From: Mesorhizobium silamurunense
Lineage (GTDB): Bacteria; Pseudomonadota; Alphaproteobacteria; Rhizobiales; Rhizobiaceae
Reading direction: 5' to 3'
Length of the DNA stretch: 37,620 nt
Assembly: GCF_014843825.1 (NCBI RefSeq)
Contig: NZ_JHQR01000182.1
Location: 1 to 37,620, forward strand
The position numbers were made by a program, and so were the translations under genes. This document shows positions 8,372 through 16,394 of this stretch, in pieces; position 1 is the first letter of the stretch; every line of letters begins with the position of its first letter. The notes under the pieces were generated by a model, which worked only from the letters and a program-made list of their open reading frames with translations, ran no database searches and was not told the origin of the DNA.

Positions 8372-9102
8372 CCTGCCTTCCCGGCCATACCGAGAAAAAG
8401 CTCGGCCTCGTCATCGATCTCGACACCTGCGTCGGCTGCCAGGCCTGTGTGACCGCCTGCAAGGAATGGAACACCGGCGGCCACATGGCGCCGCTGACCG
8501 ACATCGATCCCTATGGCGGGCATGTCGACGGGGTCTGGTTCAACCGCGTGCACGCTTATGAGCACACGACCGAGATGGGCGGCCGCACGGTGAACTTTCC
8601 GCGCTCGTGCCTGCATTGCGAGCAGCCGGCCTGCGTCACCGTCTGCCCAACCGGCGCCTCCTACAAGCGCGCCTCGGACGGCATCGTGCTGGTCGACGAG
8701 GACAAATGCATCGGCTGCAAGCTCTGCAGCTGGGCCTGCCCCTACGGTGCGCGCGAGTTCGACACCGATGTCGGCGTGATGAAGAAATGCACGCTCTGCG
8801 TCGATCGCATCTACAACGACAATCTGGCCGAAGACGACCGCGTGCCGGCCTGCGTCGCCGCTTGCCCGACCAGCGCCAGGCATTTCGGCGATCTCGGCGA
8901 TCCCGCATCGGCAATCTCGCAACTGGTCACAAACCGCGGCGGCGTCGACCTGATGCCGGAGCTCGGCTACAAGCCGACCAACAAATACCTGCTGCCGCGT
9001 GCCCGCACCGAACGCGCGGCCAACGTGGACGCGCCGGCACTTGAGCCGATCAAAGCCGAGGGCGGCTTCCTCGGCTGGATCGACCGCATGCTTTCGAACT
9101 GA
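8368..9102 (+). CDS. soeB: Four-cluster ferredoxin subunit, SoeB/DmsB-like
   Basis: 244 residues from the ATG that overlaps the soeA stop (ATGA). Four cysteine groups bind [4Fe-4S] clusters in the DmsB/NrfC/PsrB pattern: CVGCQACVTACKE (about residues 22-34), CLHCEQPACVTVCP (about 81-94), CIGCKLCSWACPYG (about 114-127) and CTLC ... CVAACPTSA (about 142-176). This subunit carries electrons from the molybdenum site to the membrane anchor. It has no signal peptide, in keeping with a cytoplasmic complex. The frame is open upstream to 8209, but that part overlaps soeA in another frame and is not used. Confidence 0.85.
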   Translation: MTCLPGHTEKKLGLVIDLDTCVGCQACVTACKEWNTGGHMAPLTDIDPYGGHVDGVWFNRVHAYEHTTEMGGRTVNFPRSCLHCEQPACVTVCPTGASYKRASDGIVLVDEDKCIGCKLCSWACPYGAREFDTDVGVMKKCTLCVDRIYNDNLAEDDRVPACVAACPTSARHFGDLGDPASAISQLVTNRGGVDLMPELGYKPTNKYLLPRARTERAANVDAPALEPIKAEGGFLGWIDRMLSN

Positions 9103-9115
9103 ATTCGCGCAGCCC

Positions 9116-10051
9116 ATGCATCCGGCCTTTTCCGTCCTCTTCTTCACCACCGCCACCGGGGCCGGCTATGGCCTGCTGGCGCTGCTCGGCCTGCTTGGCG
9201 GGTTTGGGTTGATTCCAGCCGATTTCTGGCTTGGCCTTGTCGGCATGGCGCTTGCGCTCGGCCTGATCGCGGCGGGCTTGCTCTCCTCGACCGGCCATCT
9301 CGGCCGGCCCGAGCGAGCCTGGCGGGCCTTCTCGCAATGGCGCAGCTCCTGGCTGTCGCGCGAAGGCGTGGCGTCGGTCGCGACCTTCATTCCGGCCGGG
9401 CTGTTCGGCATCGGCTGGGTGCTGCTTGGCGATAGCGGCGGCTGGGTGGCCGTTGCCGGGCTTCTGGCGGCAGCCGGCGCGGTCACGACGGTCTGCACGA
9501 CCGGCATGATCTATGCTTCGCTTAAGCCTATCGCGCAGTGGCACAGCCGCTATACTTTGCCGGCTTATCTTATTTTCGCTTGCATGACAGGCAGTGTGTT
9601 GCTCAACGCCCTTCTTCAGGGTTTCGCCGTCGGTTCGACGGTGGTTGTGACAGGAGCGACACTTGCCACGCTCGCCGGTTGGGCCTGGAAGCTCGCGACC
9701 TGGCGGTACAACGACCGGCTGAAAATCCCGACCACCGCCAACACGGCGACGGGCCTCGCCGGCGGCACGGTGCGGTCGATCGAATGGCCGCACACCGAAG
9801 AAAACTACCTACTCAAGGAGATGGGATTCCGCATTGCGCGTAAGCACAGTGCGAAGTTGCGGCGGATCACGCAGGTATTGGCCTTCGCCGTGCCGGCTAT
9901 CTTGCTTGCTGTCGCCTTCGCCTCACAGTGGCCTTTCGCGGCCATTGCGTCGGCGCTCGCAGCCATTTCCCAACTTATCGGCATGCTGGTCGAGCGCTGG
10001 CTGTTCTTCGCCGAGGCGAAGCACACGGTCACACTCTACTATGGTAGATAG
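9116..10051 (+). CDS. soeC: DmsC-like membrane anchor subunit, SoeC-like
   Basis: 311 residues with about eight hydrophobic segments, the first starting at the N-terminus (MHPAFSVLFFTTATGAGYGL). A conserved cytoplasmic loop follows (SSTGHLGRPERAWRAFSQWR, about residues 62-81), typical of the DmsC family (dimethyl sulfoxide reductase anchor). DmsC/SoeC proteins anchor the molybdenum and iron-sulfur subunits and exchange electrons with quinone. It begins 13 bp after soeB with no promoter between them. It ends 8 bp before the convergent pdeM gene, and no terminator is visible in that gap. The upstream open frame from 8999 overlaps soeB and is rejected. Confidence 0.82.
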   Translation: MHPAFSVLFFTTATGAGYGLLALLGLLGGFGLIPADFWLGLVGMALALGLIAAGLLSSTGHLGRPERAWRAFSQWRSSWLSREGVASVATFIPAGLFGIGWVLLGDSGGWVAVAGLLAAAGAVTTVCTTGMIYASLKPIAQWHSRYTLPAYLIFACMTGSVLLNALLQGFAVGSTVVVTGATLATLAGWAWKLATWRYNDRLKIPTTANTATGLAGGTVRSIEWPHTEENYLLKEMGFRIARKHSAKLRRITQVLAFAVPAILLAVAFASQWPFAAIASALAAISQLIGMLVERWLFFAEAKHTVTLYYGR

Positions 10052-10059
10052 GAGCGGCT

Positions 10060-10776
10060 TCAGCCGGGCCTGAGCATCGAGCCGGATATCGCGAAGATGC
10101 GTTCGGCGCCCAGCATATAGGCCATCAGTGTTTCCAGCCGGAACAGGCCGGCATAGGCGCGGTCGAGTACGTTGAGCGAGCCGGTATAGGCGCCGAAGGC
10201 TGGCATGATCATGCGGCCGCCGTCGCCGGCGAAGCAGCGCCGCCGCACCGAACGGCCGCGCTGAACGATGCGGGCGCAAGGATGGAGATGGCCGGCGATC
10301 TCGCCTTCGACCCGCAGCCTGGAGGGCTCGTGGCGAAACGCCAGCGAGCCGACGGCGAGTTCCCTGACCGTCTCGCCCGGCAGGTCGGCCGGCGCATCGG
10401 GATCATGGTTGCCGGCGACCCAGAACCAGTCGCGGCCGGCCATCATCGCCTCCAGCCGTTCGCGGAAGCTCTGATGCATGCGCTCGGCGCCGCCCCCATC
10501 ATGGAAGGAGTCGCCGAGGCTAACGACGATGCGCGGCTGATAGTCGGCGATCACCGCCTGCAGCCGCAGCAGCGTGGCACCGGTGTCGTAGGGCGGGATC
10601 AGCGCGCCGCGCCTGGCGAAGGAAGAGCCTTTTTCGAGATGCAGGTCGGAGACCGCGAGTAGCCGAAGATCGGGGAAATAGAGGATGCCGCGCCGATCGC
10701 AGACCGCGCGCTCGCCGGCGATGCCGATCAAATCGGCCTCGGCGATCAACGTTGCGCGCGACAGCGAAAAATTCAT
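10060..10776 (-). CDS. pdeM: Ligase-associated DNA damage response phosphodiesterase/endonuclease PdeM
   Basis: 238 residues of the calcineurin-like metallophosphoesterase fold. Metal-binding motifs are in order: SDLHLEKGSS (about residue 43), SLGDSFHDGGG (about 86), VAGNHDPD (about 119) and a GHLHP motif (about 162). This is the PdeM family, which is encoded with a large Lhr-like helicase in a DNA-repair set that often also has a LigB-type ligase and an exonuclease. Here it lies 37 bp downstream of that helicase, with a GGAGAGG Shine-Dalgarno in the gap, so the two are co-transcribed. The ligase and exonuclease partners are not in the window. Confidence 0.85.
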   Translation of the reverse strand: MNFSLSRATLIAEADLIGIAGERAVCDRRGILYFPDLRLLAVSDLHLEKGSSFARRGALIPPYDTGATLLRLQAVIADYQPRIVVSLGDSFHDGGGAERMHQSFRERLEAMMAGRDWFWVAGNHDPDAPADLPGETVRELAVGSLAFRHEPSRLRVEGEIAGHLHPCARIVQRGRSVRRRCFAGDGGRMIMPAFGAYTGSLNVLDRAYAGLFRLETLMAYMLGAERIFAISGSMLRPG

Positions 10777-10813
10777 GCCCTCTCCGTTTACGCAATTTCC
10801 GAATGGAAAACCG

Positions 10814-13366
10814 CTACATACTTTTCCTGGAATTGCTTCCAGCCCGCCACCCGCGACCCATCGCCTCTTCGACCAGGTCGGCGGCTTCCATCAACAGCGT
10901 GTCATTGGCGCCGCCATTGACCGATTCCTTACCGATCTCCAGCATCACCGGCACCGCCAGCGGCGAGATCTGGTCGAGATGTTTATGCATGATTCGACCG
11001 CGGACGCGCGAGAGCATCTCGCCAAGTCTGCTGACATCGAGCAATCCGGCCGAGGCATCCGTGCGCGTCGCCTGCAGCAGGATATGGTCCGGCTCGTGGC
11101 TGCGCAGCACATCGTAGATCAGGTCGGCCGAGACCGTCACCTGGCGCCCGCTCTTCTCCTGTCCGGGGTAGCGTTTTTCGATCAGTCCGGCGATGACGGC
11201 GCAGGTGCGGAAGGTGCGCTTCAGCATCCAGCTGTCGTTCAGCCAGGCTTCCAGATCATCGCCCAGCATATCTTCGTCGAAAAGTGTGGGCAGCGACGGC
11301 TTCTTCGCCTTGAACAAAGCCGCCATGTCGTCGAGTGCCCAGACAGCGAGCGAATAGTCGGTGGCGACAAAGCCGAGCGGCCTGGCATGCGCGCGCTCCA
11401 GCCGGCGCGTGAGCAGCATGCCGAGCGTCTGGTGCGCCAGCCGGCCTTCGAAGGGATAGGCGACCATGTAGTGGCGGTTGCCGCGCGGAAAGGTCTCGAC
11501 CAGAAGATCGCCGCGCTTCGGCAGCACCGACTTTTCCTCCTGGACCCGAAGCCAGTCGGCGACCTGTTCGGGCAGGACCTTCCAGCGGTCGCTGTCGGCC
11601 AGCATGCCGCGCACCTGTTCGGCGAGATAAGTCGACAGCGGGAACTTGCCGCCGGCATAGGACGGCACGATGATGTTGGCGCCGGCGCCGTTGGAGACGA
11701 CGCATTCGTTTTCGCGAATGCCTTCGAAGCGCAGCACCTTGCCGGCGAAGAGAAAATTGTCGCCGGGCCGCAGCGTCTCGGCGAAATACTCCTCGATCTT
11801 GCCAAGCACAGGCCCGCCGCGGCCGGCCATGCCTCGCCCCTGCCGGACATAGCGGACATTGAGCTCCGGCATTTCGACGATGGTGCCGACATTGAGCCGG
11901 TATTGCTGCGCGACGCGCGGATGCGAGACACGCCACAGCCCGTCCTTGTTCCGGCGGATGCGGGCGTAGCGCTCATAGTTCTTCAGCGCGTAGCCGCCTG
12001 TCGCGACGAAGTCGATGACGCGATCGAAGGTCTCGCGTTCCAGCGCTGCGTAAGGCGCGGCGCCGCGCACTTCCTCGTACAGAAGGTCGGCATCGAACGG
12101 TCCGCCGCAAGCGACGCCCAGCACATGCTGCGAGAGCACATCGAGCGCGCCCTTGATCAAAGGCGGCGTGTCCTGCGCGCCGAGATAGTTGGCGTCGAGC
12201 GCGGCGCGGCATTCCAGCACCTCGAAGCGGTTGGCCGGGATCAGGATCGCCTTCGACGGCTCGTCCATGCGGTGGTTGGCGCGGCCGATGCGCTGCGCCA
12301 GGCGGCTGGCGCCCTTCGGCGCGCCGACATGCACGACCAGGTCGACATCGCCCCAGTCGATGCCGAGGTCGAGGGTGGAGGTGGCGACGATGGCGCGCAG
12401 CGCATTGTCGGCCATCGCCTTCTCGACGCGGCGGCGCTGGCCGACATCGAGCGAGCCGTGATGGAGCGCTATGGGGAGCGAGTCTTCGTTCGCCCGCCAC
12501 AGCTCCTGGAACAAAAGCTCGGCCTGGCTGCGGGTGTTGACGAAGAGAAGCGTCGTGCGGTGCTCTTTGATCGCCTCGTAGATCTCGGGGATGGCGTAGC
12601 GGGCCGAGTGCCCCGACCACGGCACGCGCTCGCGCGAGTCGAGGATGGAGATGTCGGGCTTGGCGCCGCCGGCGACGGTGATCAGCCCGGCCCTGTCGCC
12701 TGCAGGATTTTGGCTAACCAGCCAGCGGCGCAATTCGTCCGGCTCAGCGACAGTTGCCGACAGGCCTATGGTTTGCAACTCGGGAACGAACCTCCGCAGC
12801 CGCGCCAGGCCAAGCGCCAGAAGATGCCCGCGCTTCGAGGTGACGAGCGAATGCAGCTCGTCGAGCACGACATAGCGCAGGTCCTCGAAGAAGCGCCTCG
12901 CGTCGTTTGAGGCGATCAGCAGCGCGAGCTGTTCGGGCGTGGTGAGCAGGATGTCAGGCGGCACCAGCTTCTGCCGCTGGCGCTTGTGCGAAGGCGTGTC
13001 GCCGGTGCGCGTTTCGATTGTGACCGGCAGCCCGATCTCGTCGACCGGCCTGCCGAGATTGCGCTCGATATCGACGGCCAGCGCCTTGAGCGGCGAGATG
13101 TAGAGCGTGTGGATGCCGCGATGCGCTTCGCCGGGCTTCCGCTTGGGCCGGTGGGCAAGCTCGGTCAAAGACGGTAGGAAGCCGGCTAGGGTCTTGCCGG
13201 CGCCGGTCGGCGCGATCAGCAGCACCGATTGTCCGGCTTGCGCCTTGGCCAGCAGCTCGAGCTGATGGATGCGCGGCGACCAGCCTTTTGCAGCGAACCA
13301 TCTGACGAATGGCTCGGGCAGGAGAACGGCGGCATTCTGTTCGGCAAGGCGCGGCTGCTCTGTCAC
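10814..13366 (-). CDS. Ligase-associated DNA damage response DEXH-box helicase (Lhr-like)
   Basis: About 850 residues from the GTG at 13366 (reads VTEQPRLAEQ). It has an SF2 helicase core: Q-motif region, Walker A LIAPTGAGKT (about residues 50-59), motif II VVLDELHSL, motif III GLSATVAEP, motif IV region LLFVNTRSQAELLF, motif V ATSTLDLGIDWGDVDLVVHV and motif VI QRIGRANHRMDE. A long Lhr-type C-terminal domain follows. Such proteins remodel DNA or RNA:DNA in repair and go with PdeM. The frame is open to 13552, but that extension (about 62 codons) runs into an intergenic repeat, so a shorter start is likelier. Another GTG at 13396 (VRLASRYL) is equally possible; no strong Shine-Dalgarno decides. 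Confidence 0.85.
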   Translation of the reverse strand: MTEQPRLAEQNAAVLLPEPFVRWFAAKGWSPRIHQLELLAKAQAGQSVLLIAPTGAGKTLAGFLPSLTELAHRPKRKPGEAHRGIHTLYISPLKALAVDIERNLGRPVDEIGLPVTIETRTGDTPSHKRQRQKLVPPDILLTTPEQLALLIASNDARRFFEDLRYVVLDELHSLVTSKRGHLLALGLARLRRFVPELQTIGLSATVAEPDELRRWLVSQNPAGDRAGLITVAGGAKPDISILDSRERVPWSGHSARYAIPEIYEAIKEHRTTLLFVNTRSQAELLFQELWRANEDSLPIALHHGSLDVGQRRRVEKAMADNALRAIVATSTLDLGIDWGDVDLVVHVGAPKGASRLAQRIGRANHRMDEPSKAILIPANRFEVLECRAALDANYLGAQDTPPLIKGALDVLSQHVLGVACGGPFDADLLYEEVRGAAPYAALERETFDRVIDFVATGGYALKNYERYARIRRNKDGLWRVSHPRVAQQYRLNVGTIVEMPELNVRYVRQGRGMAGRGGPVLGKIEEYFAETLRPGDNFLFAGKVLRFEGIRENECVVSNGAGANIIVPSYAGGKFPLSTYLAEQVRGMLADSDRWKVLPEQVADWLRVQEEKSVLPKRGDLLVETFPRGNRHYMVAYPFEGRLAHQTLGMLLTRRLERAHARPLGFVATDYSLAVWALDDMAALFKAKKPSLPTLFDEDMLGDDLEAWLNDSWMLKRTFRTCAVIAGLIEKRYPGQEKSGRQVTVSADLIYDVLRSHEPDHILLQATRTDASAGLLDVSRLGEMLSRVRGRIMHKHLDQISPLAVPVMLEIGKESVNGGANDTLLMEAADLVEEAMGRGWRAGSNSRKSM

Positions 13367-13429
13367 ACGCCAGAGGTAGCGCGATGCCAAGCGCACGCCA
13401 AGGAAAATCGGAACAAAAGGGGATCGTTC

Positions 13430-13592
13430 TTCCCTTCTCTCCTTCTTGTGGGAGAAGGTGGATCGGCGCGCAGCGCCGAGACGGATGAGGGATGTTTCAG
13501 CTTGGCGCCGCTTACCACTCACCCGGATTGCCAACCGATTTGCGAAGGGCAAATCGGGGCAATCCGACCTCTCCTACAAGGGAAGAGGTAAA
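13430..13592. repeat. Structured intergenic repeat of rhizobial type
   Basis: About 160 bp of modular hairpins: CCTTCT/AGAAGG (13441-13458), GGCGC/GCGCC (about 13465-13477) and a perfect 9-bp stem CCGATTTGC/GCAAATCGG (13535-13557). It is bounded by the partly complementary edges TTCCCTTCTC and ACAAGGGAAGAGG. The wording (GTGGGAGAAGGTGGATCGGC, later GACGGATGAGGG) is that of a dispersed non-coding repeat I associate with Mesorhizobium and related genomes. It fills most of the 230-bp gap between the NlpC/P60 gene and the helicase and creates a false N-terminal extension of the helicase frame. Copy number cannot be seen here. Confidence 0.6.
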
Positions 13593-13596
13593 GATG

Positions 13597-14457
13597 CTAT
13601 GGCCTCCTAAACCCAGTCGGGCCGCCATAGAGATAGCCGATGCGCTCGACCGCCTCTTTCAGCCCTTCGCGCGAGACCAGCATGGTGTGGCCATTGGCGT
13701 GGATCATCTCTTTCGCGTCCGTCATGATCGCGACATGGCCCTTCCAGAAGACGAGATCGCCGCGCCTGAGTCCGGAAAACTCAGGGCCCGGCTCGAGCGG
13801 CGTGCCGATCGATGCCCCCTGCATATCGGAATCGCGCAGCACATCCTTGCCCGTCATGCGCATCGCCAGCTGCACGAGGCCGGAACAGTCGATGCCGAAA
13901 GCGGAAACGCCACCCCAGAGATAGGGCGTGCCGAGAAAGCTCTCCGCGACCGTGACGTAGTCGTCGGCGAGTTCTCCGATCGGCCGCAGATGGCGGGCAA
14001 TCACCGCCTGGCCGGAAGGCAGCAGCGCGTAATGCGTGCCGCGCGTTTCGGCGGAGCCCGTCACCGTCACCGTCGAGCCCATCGACAATTGTCCGCCGAT
14101 CGGAAAGCGCAGATCAGGACCCGGATAGAGGAAGGTGCGCGGCACGGAGACGATGTGGGTAAGCGCGTGTTCACATGCGCCAAGCACGTTATCGGCGACA
14201 TAGCCGACGTAGCCGTCGCGCTCGGCCTGCACCCAGGCCCAGCCTTCCGCGTCCTCGAAGACGAGCACGTTATCGCCGAACAGCGCCTGCGTGTTGATCC
14301 CGGCATCGGGGCGCGGCGCCTTGTGCAGGTCGGCGACGGCGGCGGTTATCCGCGCCGGCCGGCCAGCGACGAAGCGCTCGGCGGCGACCTCTCCTTTCAG
14401 CCTGGCGTCGGCGAGATCGGAACGAAAGGCGTGAAGGCGGGCATCCCTGGCAGTCAA
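13597..14457 (-). CDS. C40 family NlpC/P60 peptidase with SH3-like N-terminal domains
   Basis: 286 residues. The C-terminal NlpC/P60 papain-like domain has its catalytic cysteine at residue 191 (GIDCSGLVQL), preceded by the usual GTPYLWGG, and histidine 241 in KGHVAIM. The following MIHANGH segment supplies a further conserved histidine. The N-terminal half holds SH3-like regions (GDNVLVFEDAEGWAWVQAER, then DGYVGYV). Members cleave gamma-D-glutamyl-diaminopimelate bonds in peptidoglycan stem peptides. No clear signal peptide is seen, so it may be cytoplasmic and act on recycled muropeptides. It follows the aminopeptidase and MarR genes on the same strand; all three may form one operon. Confidence 0.85.
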   Translation of the reverse strand: MTARDARLHAFRSDLADARLKGEVAAERFVAGRPARITAAVADLHKAPRPDAGINTQALFGDNVLVFEDAEGWAWVQAERDGYVGYVADNVLGACEHALTHIVSVPRTFLYPGPDLRFPIGGQLSMGSTVTVTGSAETRGTHYALLPSGQAVIARHLRPIGELADDYVTVAESFLGTPYLWGGVSAFGIDCSGLVQLAMRMTGKDVLRDSDMQGASIGTPLEPGPEFSGLRRGDLVFWKGHVAIMTDAKEMIHANGHTMLVSREGLKEAVERIGYLYGGPTGFRRP

Positions 14458-14486
14458 ATCAGCAATCCAGTCAACTCGGTGATCGG

Positions 14487-14837
14487 TCAGATGGGCAGTT
14501 CATGCGCCCTGGCGACGATACCATCGCCGAAGCGCTCGACAAAGAGCGCGCCTTCGACCGTGCGCCGGATCAGCACGTTGCGCTTGTCGAGCTCGTCGCG
14601 GTGGCGCGACACCAGCTTCAGAGCGCCCATCGTGTCGAGCGCGCGGGTGATGACCGGCTTGGTGACATTGAGCCTGGCTGCCAGTCCGCGCACCGTATGC
14701 GGCGGCGGGTCGAGGTAGATGGTGAGCAGGATCGCCGTCTGGCGCATGGTGAGGTCGGGCGCGCCCTCGCGCACCTGCGACAGCAACACCTGCTGCCACA
14801 GTCGCAAGGCCTGGCTCGGGCGCATCGAGATCGACAT
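14487..14837 (-). CDS. MarR-type winged-helix transcriptional regulator
   Basis: 116 residues, a compact single winged-helix domain: TMRQTAILLTIYLD (helix 2), HTVRGLAARLNVTKPVITRA (recognition helix region, about residues 47-66) and the wing LVSRHRDELDKRNVLIRRT. The DKRN...RRT wing is typical of MarR. It is short for the family (usually about 140-160), but the DNA-binding part is intact and there is no sign of truncation. It lies 30 bp upstream of the NlpC/P60 gene and 74 bp after the aminopeptidase on the same strand. Target and ligand are unknown. Confidence 0.75.
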   Translation of the reverse strand: MSISMRPSQALRLWQQVLLSQVREGAPDLTMRQTAILLTIYLDPPPHTVRGLAARLNVTKPVITRALDTMGALKLVSRHRDELDKRNVLIRRTVEGALFVERFGDGIVARAHELPI

Positions 14838-14910
14838 CCGCCCAGCATGACGGCAAATTGTTTCGCTTCCGTTTCAGTCTGCGGCCTTTTTTGCCGGCTT
14901 TTTGCCAACC

Positions 14911-16275
14911 TCAACCGAAGCGCTTCGAGATGATCCGTTCCAGCGCGCGAATGCCTTGCGCCTCGCCACCGGTCAGGCCGTACGGACGATCGGACGGATT
15001 CCAGGCGAAGATGTCGAAATGCGCCCAGCCGGGCGTCTTCTCGACGAAGCGCTTGAGGAACAGAGCCGCGGTGATCGATCCGGCAAAACCATCCGTGGTG
15101 ACGTTGTTGACGTCTGCGACCTTCGAGGAAAGCTTCGCATCATAGGGACGCCACAAGGGCATGCGCCACAGCGGGTCCTCGACAGCGAGCGAAGCCGCAG
15201 CCAGGTCGGCCGCCAGCGCCTCGTCGCCGGTATAGAAGGGCGGCAGATCGGGGCCGAGCGCGACACGTGCGGCTCCGGTCAGCGTCGCCATGTCGAACAG
15301 CAGGGCCGGCCTTTCCTCGTCGGCGAGCGCCAGGGCGTCGGCGAGGATCAGCCGTCCTTCGGCGTCGGTGTTGCCGATCTCGACCGTGATGCCCTTGCGG
15401 CTTCTCAGCACATCGCCCGGCCGAAAGGCGTTGCCGGCGATCGAATTTTCGACGGCGGGGATCAGCGCCCGCAACCGCACATTCAGTTTCGCCGCCATAA
15501 TGATTGAGGCTAGACCCAGCACGTTGGCGGCCCCACCCATGTCCTTCTTCATTAACAGCATGCCGGACGACGGCTTGATGTCGAGACCGCCGGTGTCGAA
15601 GCAGACGCCCTTGCCGACCAGCGTCACCTTCGGCGCATCGCTCGGTCCCCATGTCATGTCGATCAACCGCGGCGCGGCGGCCGAGGCGCGGCCGACGGCA
15701 TGGATCATCGGGAAATTCCGCACCAGGAGATCGTCGCCCTTGACAACGGAGACGTCGGCGCCGTGCGCAGCGGCCAATGTCTGGACGGCCTCGTCCAGCT
15801 CATCCGGCCCCATGTCGCTGGTCGGCGTGTTGACGAGGTCACGCGTCAGGAAAACGCCCTCGGCGATGCGGCGTACACGCGCGACGTCGGCGCCCAACGG
15901 CAGCGCGAAGCGCAACGCCTTGCCGGGCTTCTTGCCGTAGCGGGTGAAGACGTAGCCGCCGAGGACGAGGGCCAGCGCCGCAAGATCCGGCACTGGCAAA
16001 TCCTGGGCGAAATGCCATTCGCCCTCGGGCAGCGATCTCGCCAAGGCGCCGATGGCAAGCTGGCTCTCGCCGTCGCCGGTGCCGAACAGCGCGCCGGCGA
16101 GAGCGCCACCGTCGCCCGGCAGAACGAGCGTACGGCCCGCATCGCCGGAAAAGCCATTGGCCCGCGCCCAGGCAATGACCGAAGGCGGGAGGATCGAGGC
16201 GTCGAGACCGTCCTTTCCCACCAGATAAACTGGCAAGGCGGCTTCCGGTTTCTGGTCAATGATTTCGACAGGCAT
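14911..16275 (-). CDS. M17 family leucyl aminopeptidase
   Basis: 454 residues. The C-terminal catalytic domain carries the M17 signature NTDAEGRLILADAL and the two-metal site residues in GKGVCFDTGGLDIKPS and MKKDMGGAA. The N-terminal domain is variable, as usual. M17 enzymes are cytoplasmic hexameric metallo-aminopeptidases that finish peptide degradation; some cleave Cys-Gly. At about 450 residues it is nearer the shorter PepB-like alphaproteobacterial type than to the roughly 500-residue PepA. It is divergent from tadD across a 119-bp gap that holds a CtrA-like box. Confidence 0.88.
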   Translation of the reverse strand: MPVEIIDQKPEAALPVYLVGKDGLDASILPPSVIAWARANGFSGDAGRTLVLPGDGGALAGALFGTGDGESQLAIGALARSLPEGEWHFAQDLPVPDLAALALVLGGYVFTRYGKKPGKALRFALPLGADVARVRRIAEGVFLTRDLVNTPTSDMGPDELDEAVQTLAAAHGADVSVVKGDDLLVRNFPMIHAVGRASAAAPRLIDMTWGPSDAPKVTLVGKGVCFDTGGLDIKPSSGMLLMKKDMGGAANVLGLASIIMAAKLNVRLRALIPAVENSIAGNAFRPGDVLRSRKGITVEIGNTDAEGRLILADALALADEERPALLFDMATLTGAARVALGPDLPPFYTGDEALAADLAAASLAVEDPLWRMPLWRPYDAKLSSKVADVNNVTTDGFAGSITAALFLKRFVEKTPGWAHFDIFAWNPSDRPYGLTGGEAQGIRALERIISKRFG

Positions 16276-16310
16276 TCAATGGTCTCCGGCCGACACCGCG
16301 AGTCGGCTTT

Positions 16311-16325
16311 TTAACGATCCGTTAG
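16311..16325. promoter_or_regulatory. CtrA-type box upstream of tadD (one mismatch)
   Basis: TTAACGATCCGTTAG matches TTAA-N7-TTAA with one mismatch in the second half-site. It lies 70 bp before the tadD start and 36 bp before the divergent aminopeptidase start. Binding is inferred from the motif and from its recurrence upstream of other pilus genes here. Confidence 0.5.
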
Positions 16326-16394
16326 GGTTAACAGAATATTTCTGTGAGAGGGAAGACGGCCAGTTAATGGCCGCGCAGGAATGGAGACGGCGCG

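Noticed and set aside
10685..12910. 741-codon plus-strand frame opposite the helicase
   Set aside because: It has His/Gln/Arg/Asp-rich low-complexity shadow composition, with the helicase motifs clearly on the other strand.
13367..13552. N-terminal extension of the helicase
   Set aside because: It lies largely inside a dispersed non-coding repeat, and the sequence is low-complexity and unlike the helicase family.
13430..13592. CRISPR-like or insertion-sequence remnant
   Set aside because: There is no regular repeat-spacer spacing, no terminal inverted repeats with target duplication, and no transposase frame.
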